Source: an uncultured Oscillospiraceae bacterium (GTDB taxonomy: Bacteria > Bacillota > Clostridia > Oscillospirales > Oscillospiraceae). Taken from it: a stretch of DNA of 64,000 bases. The notes beneath the pieces were generated by a model that was not told where the DNA came from, did no database searches, and worked only from the letters and a program-made list of their open reading frames with translations. Location: NCBI GenBank assembly GCA_934569225.1, contig CAKTKC010000010.1:34725-98724 (forward strand). Direction: 5' to 3'. Positions 24,097-32,824 of this stretch are shown one piece after another. Positions within the stretch are counted from its first letter, which is position 1, and each line of letters begins with the position of its first letter. The position numbers were made by a program, and so were the translations under genes.

Positions 24097-25610
24097 ACGC
24101 TTTCCAGATTGTACAGCTTCGTGTACTTTTCCGTCAGGTAGTCGGTATAATACTTTGCGTCGAACTTGCCGCACACGGATTCAAACAGTTCGCCGGGCTT
24201 TTTGAAGCTGGCATATCGGTGGATATGGCTTCTCAGCCAGTCCGTGGCCTTGCTCAGGTCGCCCTTTGCCACGTCCGCCCAGATGTCGCCGATTTCCTCC
24301 TGCATTTTGTGCAGCATCTGTGCGCCGTAGGCGCTGCCCAGGGCGTAGGAGGGGAAATAGCCGATGCTGCCGCCGCTCCAATGGCTGTCCTGGAGGCAGC
24401 CCTCCCGGTCGCTGGGAACGTCCACACCCAGATACTGCTTATACAGCCGCTTCCACTCCGCCGGAACGTCCTTGACCGCCAGCGTCCCGCCGATCAGCTG
24501 TTTTTCGATCTCATAGCGCACCATGATGTGCAGGCAGTATGTCAGCTCGTCGGCTTCCGTCCGGATGAGAGACGGCTCTGCCTTGTTGATGGCGCGGTAG
24601 AACATGGTTTCGTCCACATCGGCCAGCTGCTCCGGGAACAGCTCCTTCAGCTTCGGGAAAACCGCGTGGACATAGGCAGGGCTTCTGCCAATAATGTTCT
24701 CGTAGAACCGGCTCTGGCTCTCGTGGATGCCCATGGACACGCCGCCGGCCAGGGCGGTGTAATTGTAGCAGTCGTCCGCCCCCAGCTCATACAGGGCGTG
24801 GCCGCCCTCGTGGATGACGGAAAACATGGAGGAAACCAGATTGTCCTCAAAATAATGGGTGGTAATGCGCACATCCTTGTTGTTGAAATTGGTGGTGAAG
24901 GGATGCTCCGTCTCGGCGATGCCGCAGTGGGTGCGGTCAATGCCCATGACCTCCATGAGATAACCGGAGAGCTTTCTCTGAATTTCCACGGGATAATGGC
25001 GGTACAGGAAAGCGTCGTCGATCTGCTTCGCTGCCCGGATCTTCTCGATGAGGGGTACGATGGTCTGCCGGAGCTGGTCAAAGAAAGCATCCAGCGTCTC
25101 GACGTTCATCCCTTCCTCGTATTCATTCAGCAGCGCGTCGTAGGGCGCCATTTCCGGATGGTAATACCCGGCGAATTTCCGGTTATAGTCCACGATCTTC
25201 TCCAGATACGGGGCAAATGCGGCAAAATCGTCCTCCGGCTTTGCCTTGTGCCATACGCTCTCGGCATCGTTGATCAGCACGGAATAGGCGACATATTCCT
25301 CCGCCGGGATACGGTGAATCTGGTCGTAGCTTTTGCGGAGAACCTCCACCTCCCGCTTTGTCTGGGTGTCGAGTTCATCGGTGTGGGCTTCCAGGTAGCT
25401 CAGAAGCTCGTTATTCTCATTGTTCACCAGCAGATCATAGGTGATCTGGGACATGACCTCCATGGTCTTGCCCCGCCCCTCCCAAGTGTCGCTGGGGGCA
25501 GCGGTGGCAGCGTCCAGATACAGAACGCCCATGACGTGGTTATACGCCGCCTGGGTCTGTTCCAGCTTTTTGAGAGCCTCCTGCGCCTGCTGTACGGATT
25601 CATATTTCAT
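24093..25610 (-). CDS. M32-family metallocarboxypeptidase
   Basis: The 505-residue, mostly helical cytoplasmic protein has the M32 zinc motif HEGGH within VIHEGGHALYELG and the downstream Glu in GIHESQSRFYEN, followed by the family IRTEADELTYCLHI motif. Family members trim C-terminal residues from peptides with broad specificity. Length matches Taq/Pyrococcus carboxypeptidases. It is the first gene of an operon with nnrD (ATGA overlap), the lipoprotein and mazF, driven by its own promoter. AAAGGAGTG precedes the ATG. Confidence 0.95.
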   Translation of the reverse strand: MKYESVQQAQEALKKLEQTQAAYNHVMGVLYLDAATAAPSDTWEGRGKTMEVMSQITYDLLVNNENNELLSYLEAHTDELDTQTKREVEVLRKSYDQIHRIPAEEYVAYSVLINDAESVWHKAKPEDDFAAFAPYLEKIVDYNRKFAGYYHPEMAPYDALLNEYEEGMNVETLDAFFDQLRQTIVPLIEKIRAAKQIDDAFLYRHYPVEIQRKLSGYLMEVMGIDRTHCGIAETEHPFTTNFNNKDVRITTHYFEDNLVSSMFSVIHEGGHALYELGADDCYNYTALAGGVSMGIHESQSRFYENIIGRSPAYVHAVFPKLKELFPEQLADVDETMFYRAINKAEPSLIRTEADELTYCLHIMVRYEIEKQLIGGTLAVKDVPAEWKRLYKQYLGVDVPSDREGCLQDSHWSGGSIGYFPSYALGSAYGAQMLHKMQEEIGDIWADVAKGDLSKATDWLRSHIHRYASFKKPGELFESVCGKFDAKYYTDYLTEKYTKLYNLESV

Positions 25611-25643
25611 GGCAATGCACTCCTTTGTTTTTTCGATACTCCA

Positions 25644-25672
25644 ACCATATCACTCCCCCGCGGCTTCGTCAA
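25644..25672 (-). promoter_or_regulatory. Promoter of the carboxypeptidase operon
   Basis: Minus strand TTGACG (25667-25672), 17-bp spacer, TATGGT (25644-25649). Confidence 0.6.
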
Positions 25673-25711
25673 GAGATTTCCCGTTTTGGGCGGGTTCAGC
25701 GAAAAAAATGC

Positions 25712-25740
25712 TTGCATATTTTCGCCGTATATGCTAATAT
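25712..25740 (+). promoter_or_regulatory. Promoter of the pheST T-box transcript
   Basis: TTGCAT (25712-25717), 17-bp spacer, extended -10 TGCTAATAT (25732-25740). Confidence 0.75.
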
Positions 25741-25749
25741 GAGGGCGAT

Positions 25750-26009
25750 ACGGAAAAAGCGTTGAATGGGCTGCCTTGTGTTGGTTTGCGGCGTCAGAGA
25801 GAGCGGGATGGTGAGATCCGCTTGCGTGCAATGCCGGGCTTTCTCCCAGGAGCTGCCGCTTGAACGAAAAGTAGAGTTGGCCGCGTGACTGCGTTAACGG
25901 TCTTGGATGTGTCTGCATCCGAAAAGCGCGCCGTTTCGGCGAATTGCGGGTGGTACCGCGGAAGGAATGCCTTTCGTCCCGATTGTGGGATGAAGGGTCT
26001 ATTTTTTTG
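25750..26009 (+). ncRNA. T-box leader (tRNA-Phe-sensing riboswitch) of pheST
   Basis: The untranslated leader ends in the T-box signature GCGGGTGGTACCGCG (25946-25960), which pairs with the tRNA acceptor end, followed by a terminator hairpin (25970-25980/25987-25997) and a run of Ts to 26009. AGAGAG (about 25796-25803) and GGTGAG (about 25810-25815) match stem I conserved motifs. Uncharged tRNA-Phe should stabilise the antiterminator and switch pheST on. I could not place the specifier loop with certainty; a TTC codon occurs at 25841-25843. Confidence 0.9.
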
Positions 26010-26035
26010 TAGTAAACCTTTTAGGAGGAATCAGT

Positions 26036-27079
26036 ATGAAAGAACAGTTAGAGCAAATCAAAGCCAATGCCCTGACAGCCCTGGAAGCTGCCGCCACCCC
26101 GGCGGCTCTGGAAGAGCTTCGCGTCAAGCTGCTGGGCAAGAAGGGCGAGTTGACCGCCGTCTTAAAGCAGATGGGCAAGCTCTCCGCCGAGGAGCGCCCC
26201 GTCATGGGTCAGCTGGCGAACTCCGTCCGGGCAAGCATCGAGGAGGAGCTGGAAAAGCGGAAGGCCGACATCCACGCCGCCGCTCTGGAAGCCAAGCTGG
26301 CTTCTGAGGCCATCGACGTGACCATCCCCGGCAAGGCCGTATCCATCGGCCATCAGCACCCCATGAACCAGGTGCTGCAAACCATCAAGGACATCTTTGT
26401 AGGTCTGGGCTATCAGGTGGTTGACGGCCCCGAGGTGGAGCTGGCGGACTACAACTTCACCCGCCTGAACATCGAGGAAGGCCATCCCTCCCGTGACCGC
26501 TCCGATACCTTCTATTTCACCGATGACGACAGCGTCCTGCTCCGCACCCAGACCAGTCCCATGCAGATCCGCTATATGGAAAAGCACAAGCCCCCGCTGT
26601 GCATGCTGGCTCCCGGCCGCGTGTTCCGCAAGGACGAGGCCGACGCGACCCACTCCCCCATGTTCCATCAGATCGAGGGTCTGGTGGTGGCGGAGAACAT
26701 CACCATGGGCGACCTGAAGGGCGCGCTGACCACCATTATGCGGAAGATCTACGGCGAGGACGCCGTGATGCGGTTCCGTCCTCATCACTTCCCCTTCACC
26801 GAGCCGAGCTGTGAAATGGACATGCAGTGCCACAAGTGCCACGGCACCGGCGAGATCGACGGTCAAGTCTGCTCCACCTGCCACGGCGAGGGCTGGATCG
26901 AGCTGCTGGGCGCCGGTATGGTACACCCAAAGGTTCTGGAAAACTGCGGCATCGACCCCGAAAAATATTCCGGCTTCGCCTTCGGCATGGGTCTGGAGCG
27001 TATGGCCATGGGCCGCATGAAGATCAACGACCTGAGACTGATTTTCGACAACGACATCCGGTTCCTGAACCAGTTCTAA
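26036..27079 (+). CDS. pheS: Phenylalanine-tRNA ligase alpha subunit
   Basis: The 347-residue catalytic subunit charges tRNA-Phe. An N-terminal coiled coil (to about residue 85) is followed by the class II core: motif 2 CMLAPGRVFRKDEADATHS and motif 3 FAFGMGLERMAM. Two CxxC pairs between FTEPSCEMD and GWIELLGAGMV form a zinc-ribbon-like loop also seen in Bacillus PheS. AGGAGGAAT precedes the ATG. It is controlled by the T-box and is 13 bases ahead of pheT. Confidence 0.97.
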   Translation: MKEQLEQIKANALTALEAAATPAALEELRVKLLGKKGELTAVLKQMGKLSAEERPVMGQLANSVRASIEEELEKRKADIHAAALEAKLASEAIDVTIPGKAVSIGHQHPMNQVLQTIKDIFVGLGYQVVDGPEVELADYNFTRLNIEEGHPSRDRSDTFYFTDDDSVLLRTQTSPMQIRYMEKHKPPLCMLAPGRVFRKDEADATHSPMFHQIEGLVVAENITMGDLKGALTTIMRKIYGEDAVMRFRPHHFPFTEPSCEMDMQCHKCHGTGEIDGQVCSTCHGEGWIELLGAGMVHPKVLENCGIDPEKYSGFAFGMGLERMAMGRMKINDLRLIFDNDIRFLNQF

Positions 27080-27092
27080 GGAGGGAAAAACA

Positions 27093-29480
27093 ATGAAACT
27101 CAACAGAAAATGGCTGAACGAGGAATTCGTAGACCTGTCTGACGTCTCCGATAAGGAATTCGTGGAGACCCTGACCGTCTTCGGTCAGAAGGTGGAGACC
27201 TGGGAGCGGCTGGACGCGGAGATCAAGAACGTGGTCGTGGGCAAGGTTCTGTCCATGGTGCGCCATCCCAACTCCGACCATATGTGGATTTGCCAGGTGG
27301 ACGTGGGCGGCGACGCCCCCGTGCAGATCGTCACCGGCGCACAGAACGTCCACGAGGGCGATCTGGTTCCCGTGGCGCAGCACAACTCCTGGCTTCCCGG
27401 CGGCGTTCACATCACCAAGGGCAAGCTCCGGGGGGAAGCGTCCAACGGTATGCTCTGCTCCTTTGCCGAGCTGGGTCTGACCCAGAACGACCTGCCCGGC
27501 GTGTTCGCCGACGGCATCTGGATCCTCAATGACGAGGACTGCACCGTCGGCGAGGACATCAACCTCGTCATCGGCAACGACGATACCGTGGTGGACTTTG
27601 AGATCACCAACAACCGTCCCGACTGCTACAGCATCATCGGCCTTGCCCGGGAAGCTGCCGCCGCCTTCGGCAAGCCCATGCGTCACCACGAGCCTGTGGT
27701 GCACGGCTCCGACGCCGGGGATATTTACGACCATCTGGACGTGGACGTCCCCGCAACGAAGCTGTGCAACCGCTACACCTCCCGGATGGTGGCCAACGTA
27801 AAGATCGCCCCCTCTCCCAAGTGGCTGCGCCGCCGTCTGCGCGCCAACGGCGTGCGTCCCATCAACAACATCGTGGACATCACCAACTACGTCATGCTGG
27901 AATACGGCCAGCCCATGCACGCCTTTGATTACCGCTATGTTTCCTCCGGCAAGATCGTGGTGCGGGAAGCCGAGGATGGCGAGACCCTGACCACCCTGGA
28001 CGGCAATGTGCGCAACCTGAAGGCCGGTATGCTGGTCATCGCCGACGAAAATAAGCCCATCGGCCTTGCCGGTATCATGGGCGGCGAAAACTCCGAAATC
28101 AAGGACGATACCGCCATGGTGGTCTTCGAGTCCGCCAACTTCGACGGCACCTCCATCCGTCAGACCGCTCTTGCACTGGGTATGCGCACCGAGGCCTCCG
28201 GCAAGTTTGAAAAGCGCCTTGACCCCATGATGACCGTCCCCGCCGTGCAGCGTGCCTGCGAGCTTGTGGAGATGTTGGGCTGCGGCGACGTTCTGAACGG
28301 CACCATTGATGTGATTAACTATGTCCCCGAGGAAAAAACGCTGCCTCTGGAGCCGGAGAAAATCAACCGTCTGCTGGGCACCGACATTTCCAGGGAGGAT
28401 ATGGTCAAGTACCTGAACCGGCTGGAGATCCCCGTGGAGGGCGACACCATTCTCGTTCCCTCCTTCCGTCCCGACCTGAACCTGATGGCGGATATCGCCG
28501 AGGAAGTGGGCCGTTCCTACGGCTACAACGAGATTCCCACCACCGCCTTCAAGACCTCCACCCAGGGCGGCTATTCCCCCGTGATGAAGCTGGAAGCCAA
28601 AGCCGGAACCCTGTGCCGCGCCATGGGCTACAGTGAGATCATCACCTATTCCTTCGTCTCCCCCACCGTTTTCGACCAGATCCGGCTGCCAGCCGACTCT
28701 CCCCTGCGCAATGCTCTGCGCATCCAGAACCCTCTGGGCGAGGACACCTCCATCATGCGTACCATCGCCCTGCCCTCCATGCTGGAAATTCTCTCCCGGA
28801 ACAACGCCTACCACAACAAGGCCGTGAAGCTCTACGAGCTGGCAAAGATCTATCTGCCCGTAGCCGGTCAGCCCCTGCCCCAGGAGCCGAAGATGCTGGT
28901 TCTCGGCACTTACGGCGCGGGCGAGACCTTCTTCACCCTGAAGGGCGAGCTGGAAGCCATCTTCACCGGTCTGCGGCTGAAGAAGGCGGAGTATACCGCC
29001 GTGAAGGACAACCCCAGCTACCATCCCGGCCGCTGCGCCAAGGTGAGCATCGACGGCGTGGACGTGGGTGTGATGGGTCAGGTGCATCCTCTGGTGGCCG
29101 CGAACTACGGTATCGACGCCGACGTCTACTGCGCCGAGATCGATTTCACCAAGCTGTTTGAGATGCAGCTGCCCGACGCCACCTACACCCCCCTGCCCAA
29201 GTATCCCACCGTATCCCGTGACCTGAGCTTGGTCTGCTCCGAGGACGTCACCGTCGCCCAGGCGGAAGCCGTCATCACCGCCGCTGCCGGAAAACTGCTG
29301 CGGGATGTGAAGCTGTTCGACATCTACCGCGGCCCCGGCGTTCCCGAGGGCAAGAAGAGCATGGCCTTCTCTCTGGAGCTGCGGGCGGACGACCGCACCC
29401 TCACCGATACGGACTCCGAAGCCGTGGTGACCAAGGTTCTGGCCGCGCTGAAGGAAAAGCTGGACGCTGCGCTGAGATAA
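27093..29480 (+). CDS. pheT: Phenylalanine-tRNA ligase beta subunit
   Basis: The 795-residue subunit has the full bacterial layout: EMAP/OB-type tRNA-binding domain (about residues 40-150), B5 DNA-binding-like domains, the B3/B4 editing domain that hydrolyses Tyr-tRNA-Phe (TNNRPDCYSIIGLAREAA onward), a degenerate class II core and a C-terminal ferredoxin-like anticodon domain (PLPKYPTVSRDLSLV). GGAGGG lies well ahead of the ATG. It forms the heterotetramer with PheS. A palindromic repeat follows in place of an obvious simple terminator. Confidence 0.97.
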   Translation: MKLNRKWLNEEFVDLSDVSDKEFVETLTVFGQKVETWERLDAEIKNVVVGKVLSMVRHPNSDHMWICQVDVGGDAPVQIVTGAQNVHEGDLVPVAQHNSWLPGGVHITKGKLRGEASNGMLCSFAELGLTQNDLPGVFADGIWILNDEDCTVGEDINLVIGNDDTVVDFEITNNRPDCYSIIGLAREAAAAFGKPMRHHEPVVHGSDAGDIYDHLDVDVPATKLCNRYTSRMVANVKIAPSPKWLRRRLRANGVRPINNIVDITNYVMLEYGQPMHAFDYRYVSSGKIVVREAEDGETLTTLDGNVRNLKAGMLVIADENKPIGLAGIMGGENSEIKDDTAMVVFESANFDGTSIRQTALALGMRTEASGKFEKRLDPMMTVPAVQRACELVEMLGCGDVLNGTIDVINYVPEEKTLPLEPEKINRLLGTDISREDMVKYLNRLEIPVEGDTILVPSFRPDLNLMADIAEEVGRSYGYNEIPTTAFKTSTQGGYSPVMKLEAKAGTLCRAMGYSEIITYSFVSPTVFDQIRLPADSPLRNALRIQNPLGEDTSIMRTIALPSMLEILSRNNAYHNKAVKLYELAKIYLPVAGQPLPQEPKMLVLGTYGAGETFFTLKGELEAIFTGLRLKKAEYTAVKDNPSYHPGRCAKVSIDGVDVGVMGQVHPLVAANYGIDADVYCAEIDFTKLFEMQLPDATYTPLPKYPTVSRDLSLVCSEDVTVAQAEAVITAAAGKLLRDVKLFDIYRGPGVPEGKKSMAFSLELRADDRTLTDTDSEAVVTKVLAALKEKLDAALR

Positions 29481-29509
29481 TTCCGATTCCTTGCAGTAAA
29501 TTTCTTCCA

Positions 29510-29670
29510 GGCAGCACCGCACAATTTGGCAAGAAGACTCAGCCAGGATTTTTGCCCCAATTCAAAGTTTGGAAAATGGAGGAATACTTTGTGTATTTCC
29601 CATTTTTCAAACTGAAGAAGTGGGGCAAAAAGACGGCTGAGGCTCGCAGACACAATTGGGCGGTGTTGCC
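29510..29670. repeat. MITE-like long palindrome, copy 2
   Basis: 161 bp with inverted ends GGCAGCACCGCACAATT and AATTGGGCGGTGTTGCC (2 mismatches over the first 17) and a long internal palindrome (CAGCC..TTTTTGCCCCA / TGGGGCAAAAA..GGCTG; AGTTTG.AAAATGG / CCATTTTTCAAACT). Its core parallels the element at 22001-22165 although the ends differ. Confidence 0.8.
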
Positions 29671-29710
29671 GATATTGCCTAAGATTCACAAAAAATTCCA
29701 ATTTCAGGGC

Positions 29711-29739
29711 TTTACAGCCCGAGACAATTCGGTTATAAT
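29711..29739 (+). promoter_or_regulatory. Promoter of ireB
   Basis: TTTACA (29711-29716), 17-bp spacer, TATAAT (29734-29739). Confidence 0.8.
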
Positions 29740-29773
29740 GACGGTAGTACAAATATAAAAGGAGGCTGAAACC

Positions 29774-30034
29774 ATGACGGACAAGGACACCGTAAAATTC
29801 ACCGTTCCCAGCGATGACAAAGAGAATATGCGCCGTATTCTCCGGAATGTGTATGAAGCCCTCACCGAAAAAGGCTACAACCCCGTCAACCAGATCGTCG
29901 GCTACCTGCTCACCGAGGACCCCACCTATATCACCAACTACAACAACGCCCGGAGCATGATCTGCAAGATCGACCGGGACGAGCTGATGCAGGTGCTGGT
30001 GCGCGAGTACCTCTTCGAGAAGGAAGCCCAATAA
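29774..30034 (+). CDS. ireB: IreB family regulatory phosphoprotein (UPF0297)
   Basis: The 86-residue protein matches the IreB/YrzL family nearly end to end (ALTEKGYNPVNQIVGYLLTEDPTYIT). In Enterococcus IreB is phosphorylated on threonine by the PASTA kinase IreK and affects cephalosporin resistance. The usual neighbours ruvX/yrrK and yrzB are absent, so it stands alone between its own promoter and terminator. AAAGGAGG precedes the ATG. Confidence 0.95.
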   Translation: MTDKDTVKFTVPSDDKENMRRILRNVYEALTEKGYNPVNQIVGYLLTEDPTYITNYNNARSMICKIDRDELMQVLVREYLFEKEAQ

Positions 30035-30048
30035 CCTGACCCAGCCAA

Positions 30049-30085
30049 GGGGCTTTTGCCAAGGCAAAAGCCCCCTTGCTTTTTG
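30049..30085 (+). terminator. Terminator of ireB
   Basis: 12-bp stem 30049-30060/30063-30074 followed by CCTTGCTTTTTGG. The remaining bases to 30234 show no gene or strong structure. Confidence 0.85.
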
Positions 30086-30234
30086 GCCGCGTATCACGAA
30101 ATATGCAAACAAATGCGGCCGGCATGCATCTTGACAATCTCATACTTTCCCCCTCCGTCTTTCCGTTTTTCAATCTTTTTTCAGGAAAAGTTATGTCAAC
30201 AAGGGTCGTTTCCCGACCGTTTCCAACAAAAAGC

Positions 30235-30263
30235 TTGACATTCTCATTACAGTGTGTTACAAT
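30235..30263 (+). promoter_or_regulatory. Promoter of the 96-residue unknown gene
   Basis: TTGACA (30235-30240), 17-bp spacer, extended -10 TGTTACAAT ending at 30263. Confidence 0.85.
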
Positions 30264-30294
30264 CTGATTACATTTTGCATAGGAGGTACCTTTG

Positions 30295-30585
30295 ATGGCT
30301 GATGAAAATGCAGTTCTGATGTATAAAGGACATCCGCTGATGCGGAAGGACAACTTGATTTACTACGGCTCCATGGCCGACAGTCACATCGTTATGCTTC
30401 AGGTTCTCGAGACCAAAAAGGTGAACGATCTGGACGTTGCCACCCGGGTTTCCGTGCAGCTCCAGCTGACCGACCCCACTGCCAGAAGCCGCGACCGGAT
30501 CGTGAAAAAGAGCGAAAAAGACGGCCTGTACACCGCCCTGGACTTTGGCTGTGTCTGGCTGGAACGCGCACTGGCCGGTAAATAA
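30295..30585 (+). CDS. Small cytoplasmic protein of unknown function
   Basis: The 96-residue protein has no signal peptide or membrane helix. A strong promoter and AGGAGG 8 nt before the ATG at 30295 argue that it is real and well expressed. It begins MADENAVLMYKGHPLMRKDN and its middle is beta-rich; I do not recognise a family. It lies 60 bases ahead of a secreted SH3b-NlpC/P60 hydrolase gene with no terminator or promoter between, so they probably share a transcript. Confidence 0.8.
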   Translation: MADENAVLMYKGHPLMRKDNLIYYGSMADSHIVMLQVLETKKVNDLDVATRVSVQLQLTDPTARSRDRIVKKSEKDGLYTALDFGCVWLERALAGK

Positions 30586-30644
30586 TCCCTTAGAATTTCC
30601 CGCAGTCTCAACCCAGGCTGCCTACCAAAGACGGAGGCAAAAGT

Positions 30645-31673
30645 ATGAAGATCAAAAGAATCCTAAGCATGGTGCTGGCGCTTGTGCTGTGTATCGGTGC
30701 CATGTCCATCACCGCATTCGCCGCAGAAGAAACCATGTACGGCATCGGCTTTGTCAATGCAAGCTCCCTGCGTCTCCGCAGCGAACCCGACGCCAATTCC
30801 GCAACCTTAACCTACGCCCCCCGGAATGACTGCGTAGCGGTCATCAGCAAAACCGGCGAGTGGTACAAGGTCAATTACAATCTGCAAATCGGCTACATGC
30901 ACCAGGACTACCTGAAGGTACTTACCCGGGAAAACGCCGAGCTTGGCTACGGCGAGGTTTCCGGCAGCGGCGTCAACCTGCGTTCCGGCCCCTCCACTAC
31001 CTACGGGAAAGTGGCCGTCGCTTCCAGCGGCGAGAAATGCTACATCCTCGGCCTGAACAACGGCTGGTACAAGGTCATCTACAGTGGCAGCATCTGCTAC
31101 ATCCGCAGCGACTATCTGAGCCTGACGGAAATCCCCTACGAAAATCAGGCTTCTCCCAACAGCCCTAAATTCTATCGTCTCGGCAAGTCCACCGGCGTTG
31201 CCCCCAGCGCCGCCGCGCTGAACGGCACCGTGTCCGCGGGAAGCTCCGCCTCTGCGGGTTCTTCCTCCGTAGATCCCGCGCCCGCTGATACCACTCCCTC
31301 CGCCGCCGGTTCCGACATCGTGGCGGAAGCCCAGAAATATCTGGGCACCCCCTACGTTTACGGCGGCGCTTCTCCCAGCGGCTTTGACTGCTCCGGATTC
31401 GTGTACTACGTCCTCAAGCAGCTGGGCTTCTCCCCCTACCGCACCCCTGCTGACCAGTATAGTCAGGGCACTTACGTAGAAAAAGGCAGCCTACAGCCCG
31501 GCGACATCGTTTTCTTTGCCGGTACATATGCCAGCGGCATTTCCCATGTCGGCATTTACGTTGGCGGCGGCCAGTTCATCCATTCCCCCAATTCCCGCTC
31601 CACGGTCTCCTATTCCGACCTCACCAGCGGTTACTGGGCGCAGCACTACTACGGTGCCCGGCGAATGGTGTGA
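30645..31673 (+). CDS. Secreted SH3b-SH3b-NlpC/P60 peptidoglycan hydrolase
   Basis: The 342-residue protein has a signal peptide (cleavage near AFA-AEE, about residue 27), two bacterial SH3 domains (about 32-90 and 103-165; each with a SLRLRSEP or NLRSGPS motif), a Ser/Ala/Pro linker and an NlpC/P60 domain (about 220-342). The catalytic Cys is in GFDCSGFVYYV and the His in GISHVGIYVGG. It should cut the gamma-D-Glu-diamino acid bond in wall peptides outside the cell. GACGGAGG lies ahead of the ATG; a strong terminator follows. Confidence 0.94.
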   Translation: MKIKRILSMVLALVLCIGAMSITAFAAEETMYGIGFVNASSLRLRSEPDANSATLTYAPRNDCVAVISKTGEWYKVNYNLQIGYMHQDYLKVLTRENAELGYGEVSGSGVNLRSGPSTTYGKVAVASSGEKCYILGLNNGWYKVIYSGSICYIRSDYLSLTEIPYENQASPNSPKFYRLGKSTGVAPSAAALNGTVSAGSSASAGSSSVDPAPADTTPSAAGSDIVAEAQKYLGTPYVYGGASPSGFDCSGFVYYVLKQLGFSPYRTPADQYSQGTYVEKGSLQPGDIVFFAGTYASGISHVGIYVGGGQFIHSPNSRSTVSYSDLTSGYWAQHYYGARRMV

Positions 31674-31691
31674 CATCTTCTGCAATAATTT

Positions 31692-31727
31692 CCCAGACGT
31701 CAGATTTTTGACGTCTGGGTTTTTTAT
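31692..31727 (+). terminator. Terminator of the NlpC/P60 gene
   Basis: 11-bp stem 31692-31702/31709-31719, then GTTTTTTAT. Confidence 0.9.
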
Positions 31728-31733
31728 CGAATT

Positions 31734-31763
31734 GAATCACAAAAGCAAGCCCGGCACATACTA
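31734..31763 (+). promoter_or_regulatory. Forespore (sigma G/F-type) promoter of spoVAD
   Basis: GAATC (31734-31738), 18-bp spacer, CATACTA (31757-31763). The -10 fits the sigma G consensus CATWMTA fully; the -35 differs from GHATR only in its last base. spoVA operons are sigma G-dependent in Bacillus. Confidence 0.6.
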
Positions 31764-31806
31764 GAAGCACCTCGATTCCACAGAAAAACGAAAAGCAGGT
31801 GTTTTT

Positions 31807-32823
31807 ATGGCAAATCAAAAGCGGGGACGGCAGAGCTTCCTTCTGCCTGACCCACCGGTCATTACCCACTGGGCAAGCGTGGCCGGAAAAAAAGAGTCCG
31901 AAGGCCCTCTTGCCCATACCTTCGACATCAAATCCCAGGATACCTATTTCGGGCAGAAAACCTGGGAGCAGGGCGAAAAGCAGATGCAGAAGCTGGCACT
32001 TGGAAAGCTGGCCGAAAAGGCCAATATGAAATTGGAGGATTTTGACCTTGTTTTCTCCGGTGACCTTCTGAATCAGTGCATCGGCTCGTCCTTCACTCTG
32101 CGCAACCTGGGCATCCCCCACCTCGGACTGTATGGCGCTTGCTCAACTATGGCGGAAAGTCTGCTGCTGTCCTCCATGGCGGTTGGCGGCGGCTTCACGG
32201 ATAACGCGGTGGCCATGACCTCGTCCCACTTTGCCTCCTCCGAGCGGCAGTACCGCTTCCCCCTGGGTTACGGCGGGCAGCGGACGCCCACTGCCCAATG
32301 GACGGTCACAGGCTCCGGGGCGGCGCTGGTGCGCCGCGAAGGCCACGGCCCCCGAATCACCGGCTGCACCGTCGGCACCGTCACCGACCTTGGCATCAAG
32401 GACGCAAACAACATGGGCGCGGCCATGGCCCCCGCCGCCTATGCCACCATCAAGGCTCACTTTGACGACATGAAGACCGCCCCCGAGGACTTTGACCTGA
32501 TCGTCACCGGCGATCTGGGGCAGCTGGGCAAGGAAATGCTCCTGGAGCTTGCCCGGCGGGACGGCGTCTCCCTGGGCGGGAAGCTGACGGACTGCGGAAC
32601 CATGGTTTTCGACAACGACAAGCAGGACGTCCACGCCGGCGGCTCCGGCTGCGGGTGCAGCGCCATCACCCTGTGCGGCTACCTTCTGGGGCAGCTGAAC
32701 GGGGGAAAACTGAAAAAAATACTGTTTTGCGGCACGGGCGCACTGCTCTCCCCCACTTCCACCCAGCAGGGGCTTCCGATCCCCGGGGTCTGTCACGCAG
32801 TGTGCATTGCGGGAGGAACGTAA
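31807..32823 (+). CDS. spoVAD: Stage V sporulation protein AD
   Basis: The 338-residue thiolase-fold protein is part of the SpoVA channel that moves dipicolinic acid into the forespore and out at germination; SpoVAD binds DPA directly. Landmarks: FGQKTWEQGEKQMQ, GIPHLGLYGACSTMAESL, and the glycine-rich end (GGSGCGCSAITLCGYLL). A sigma G-type promoter lies just upstream. The ribosome site AGCAGGTG precedes the ATG. spoVAC, usually in front, is not here. Confidence 0.95.
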   Translation: MANQKRGRQSFLLPDPPVITHWASVAGKKESEGPLAHTFDIKSQDTYFGQKTWEQGEKQMQKLALGKLAEKANMKLEDFDLVFSGDLLNQCIGSSFTLRNLGIPHLGLYGACSTMAESLLLSSMAVGGGFTDNAVAMTSSHFASSERQYRFPLGYGGQRTPTAQWTVTGSGAALVRREGHGPRITGCTVGTVTDLGIKDANNMGAAMAPAAYATIKAHFDDMKTAPEDFDLIVTGDLGQLGKEMLLELARRDGVSLGGKLTDCGTMVFDNDKQDVHAGGSGCGCSAITLCGYLLGQLNGGKLKKILFCGTGALLSPTSTQQGLPIPGVCHAVCIAGGT

Positions 32824-32824
32824 T

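Noticed and set aside
26810..26900. Two CxxC pairs in PheS as a novel zinc-finger insertion
   Set aside because: Bacillus-type PheS proteins carry the same Cys-rich loop, so it is normal for the group.
27024..29522. 832-residue minus-strand frame opposite pheT
   Set aside because: Antisense shadow of pheT; no signals and no family.
30086..30234. Short open frames between the ireB terminator and the next promoter
   Set aside because: No ribosome site and no coding character; they overlap regulatory sequence.
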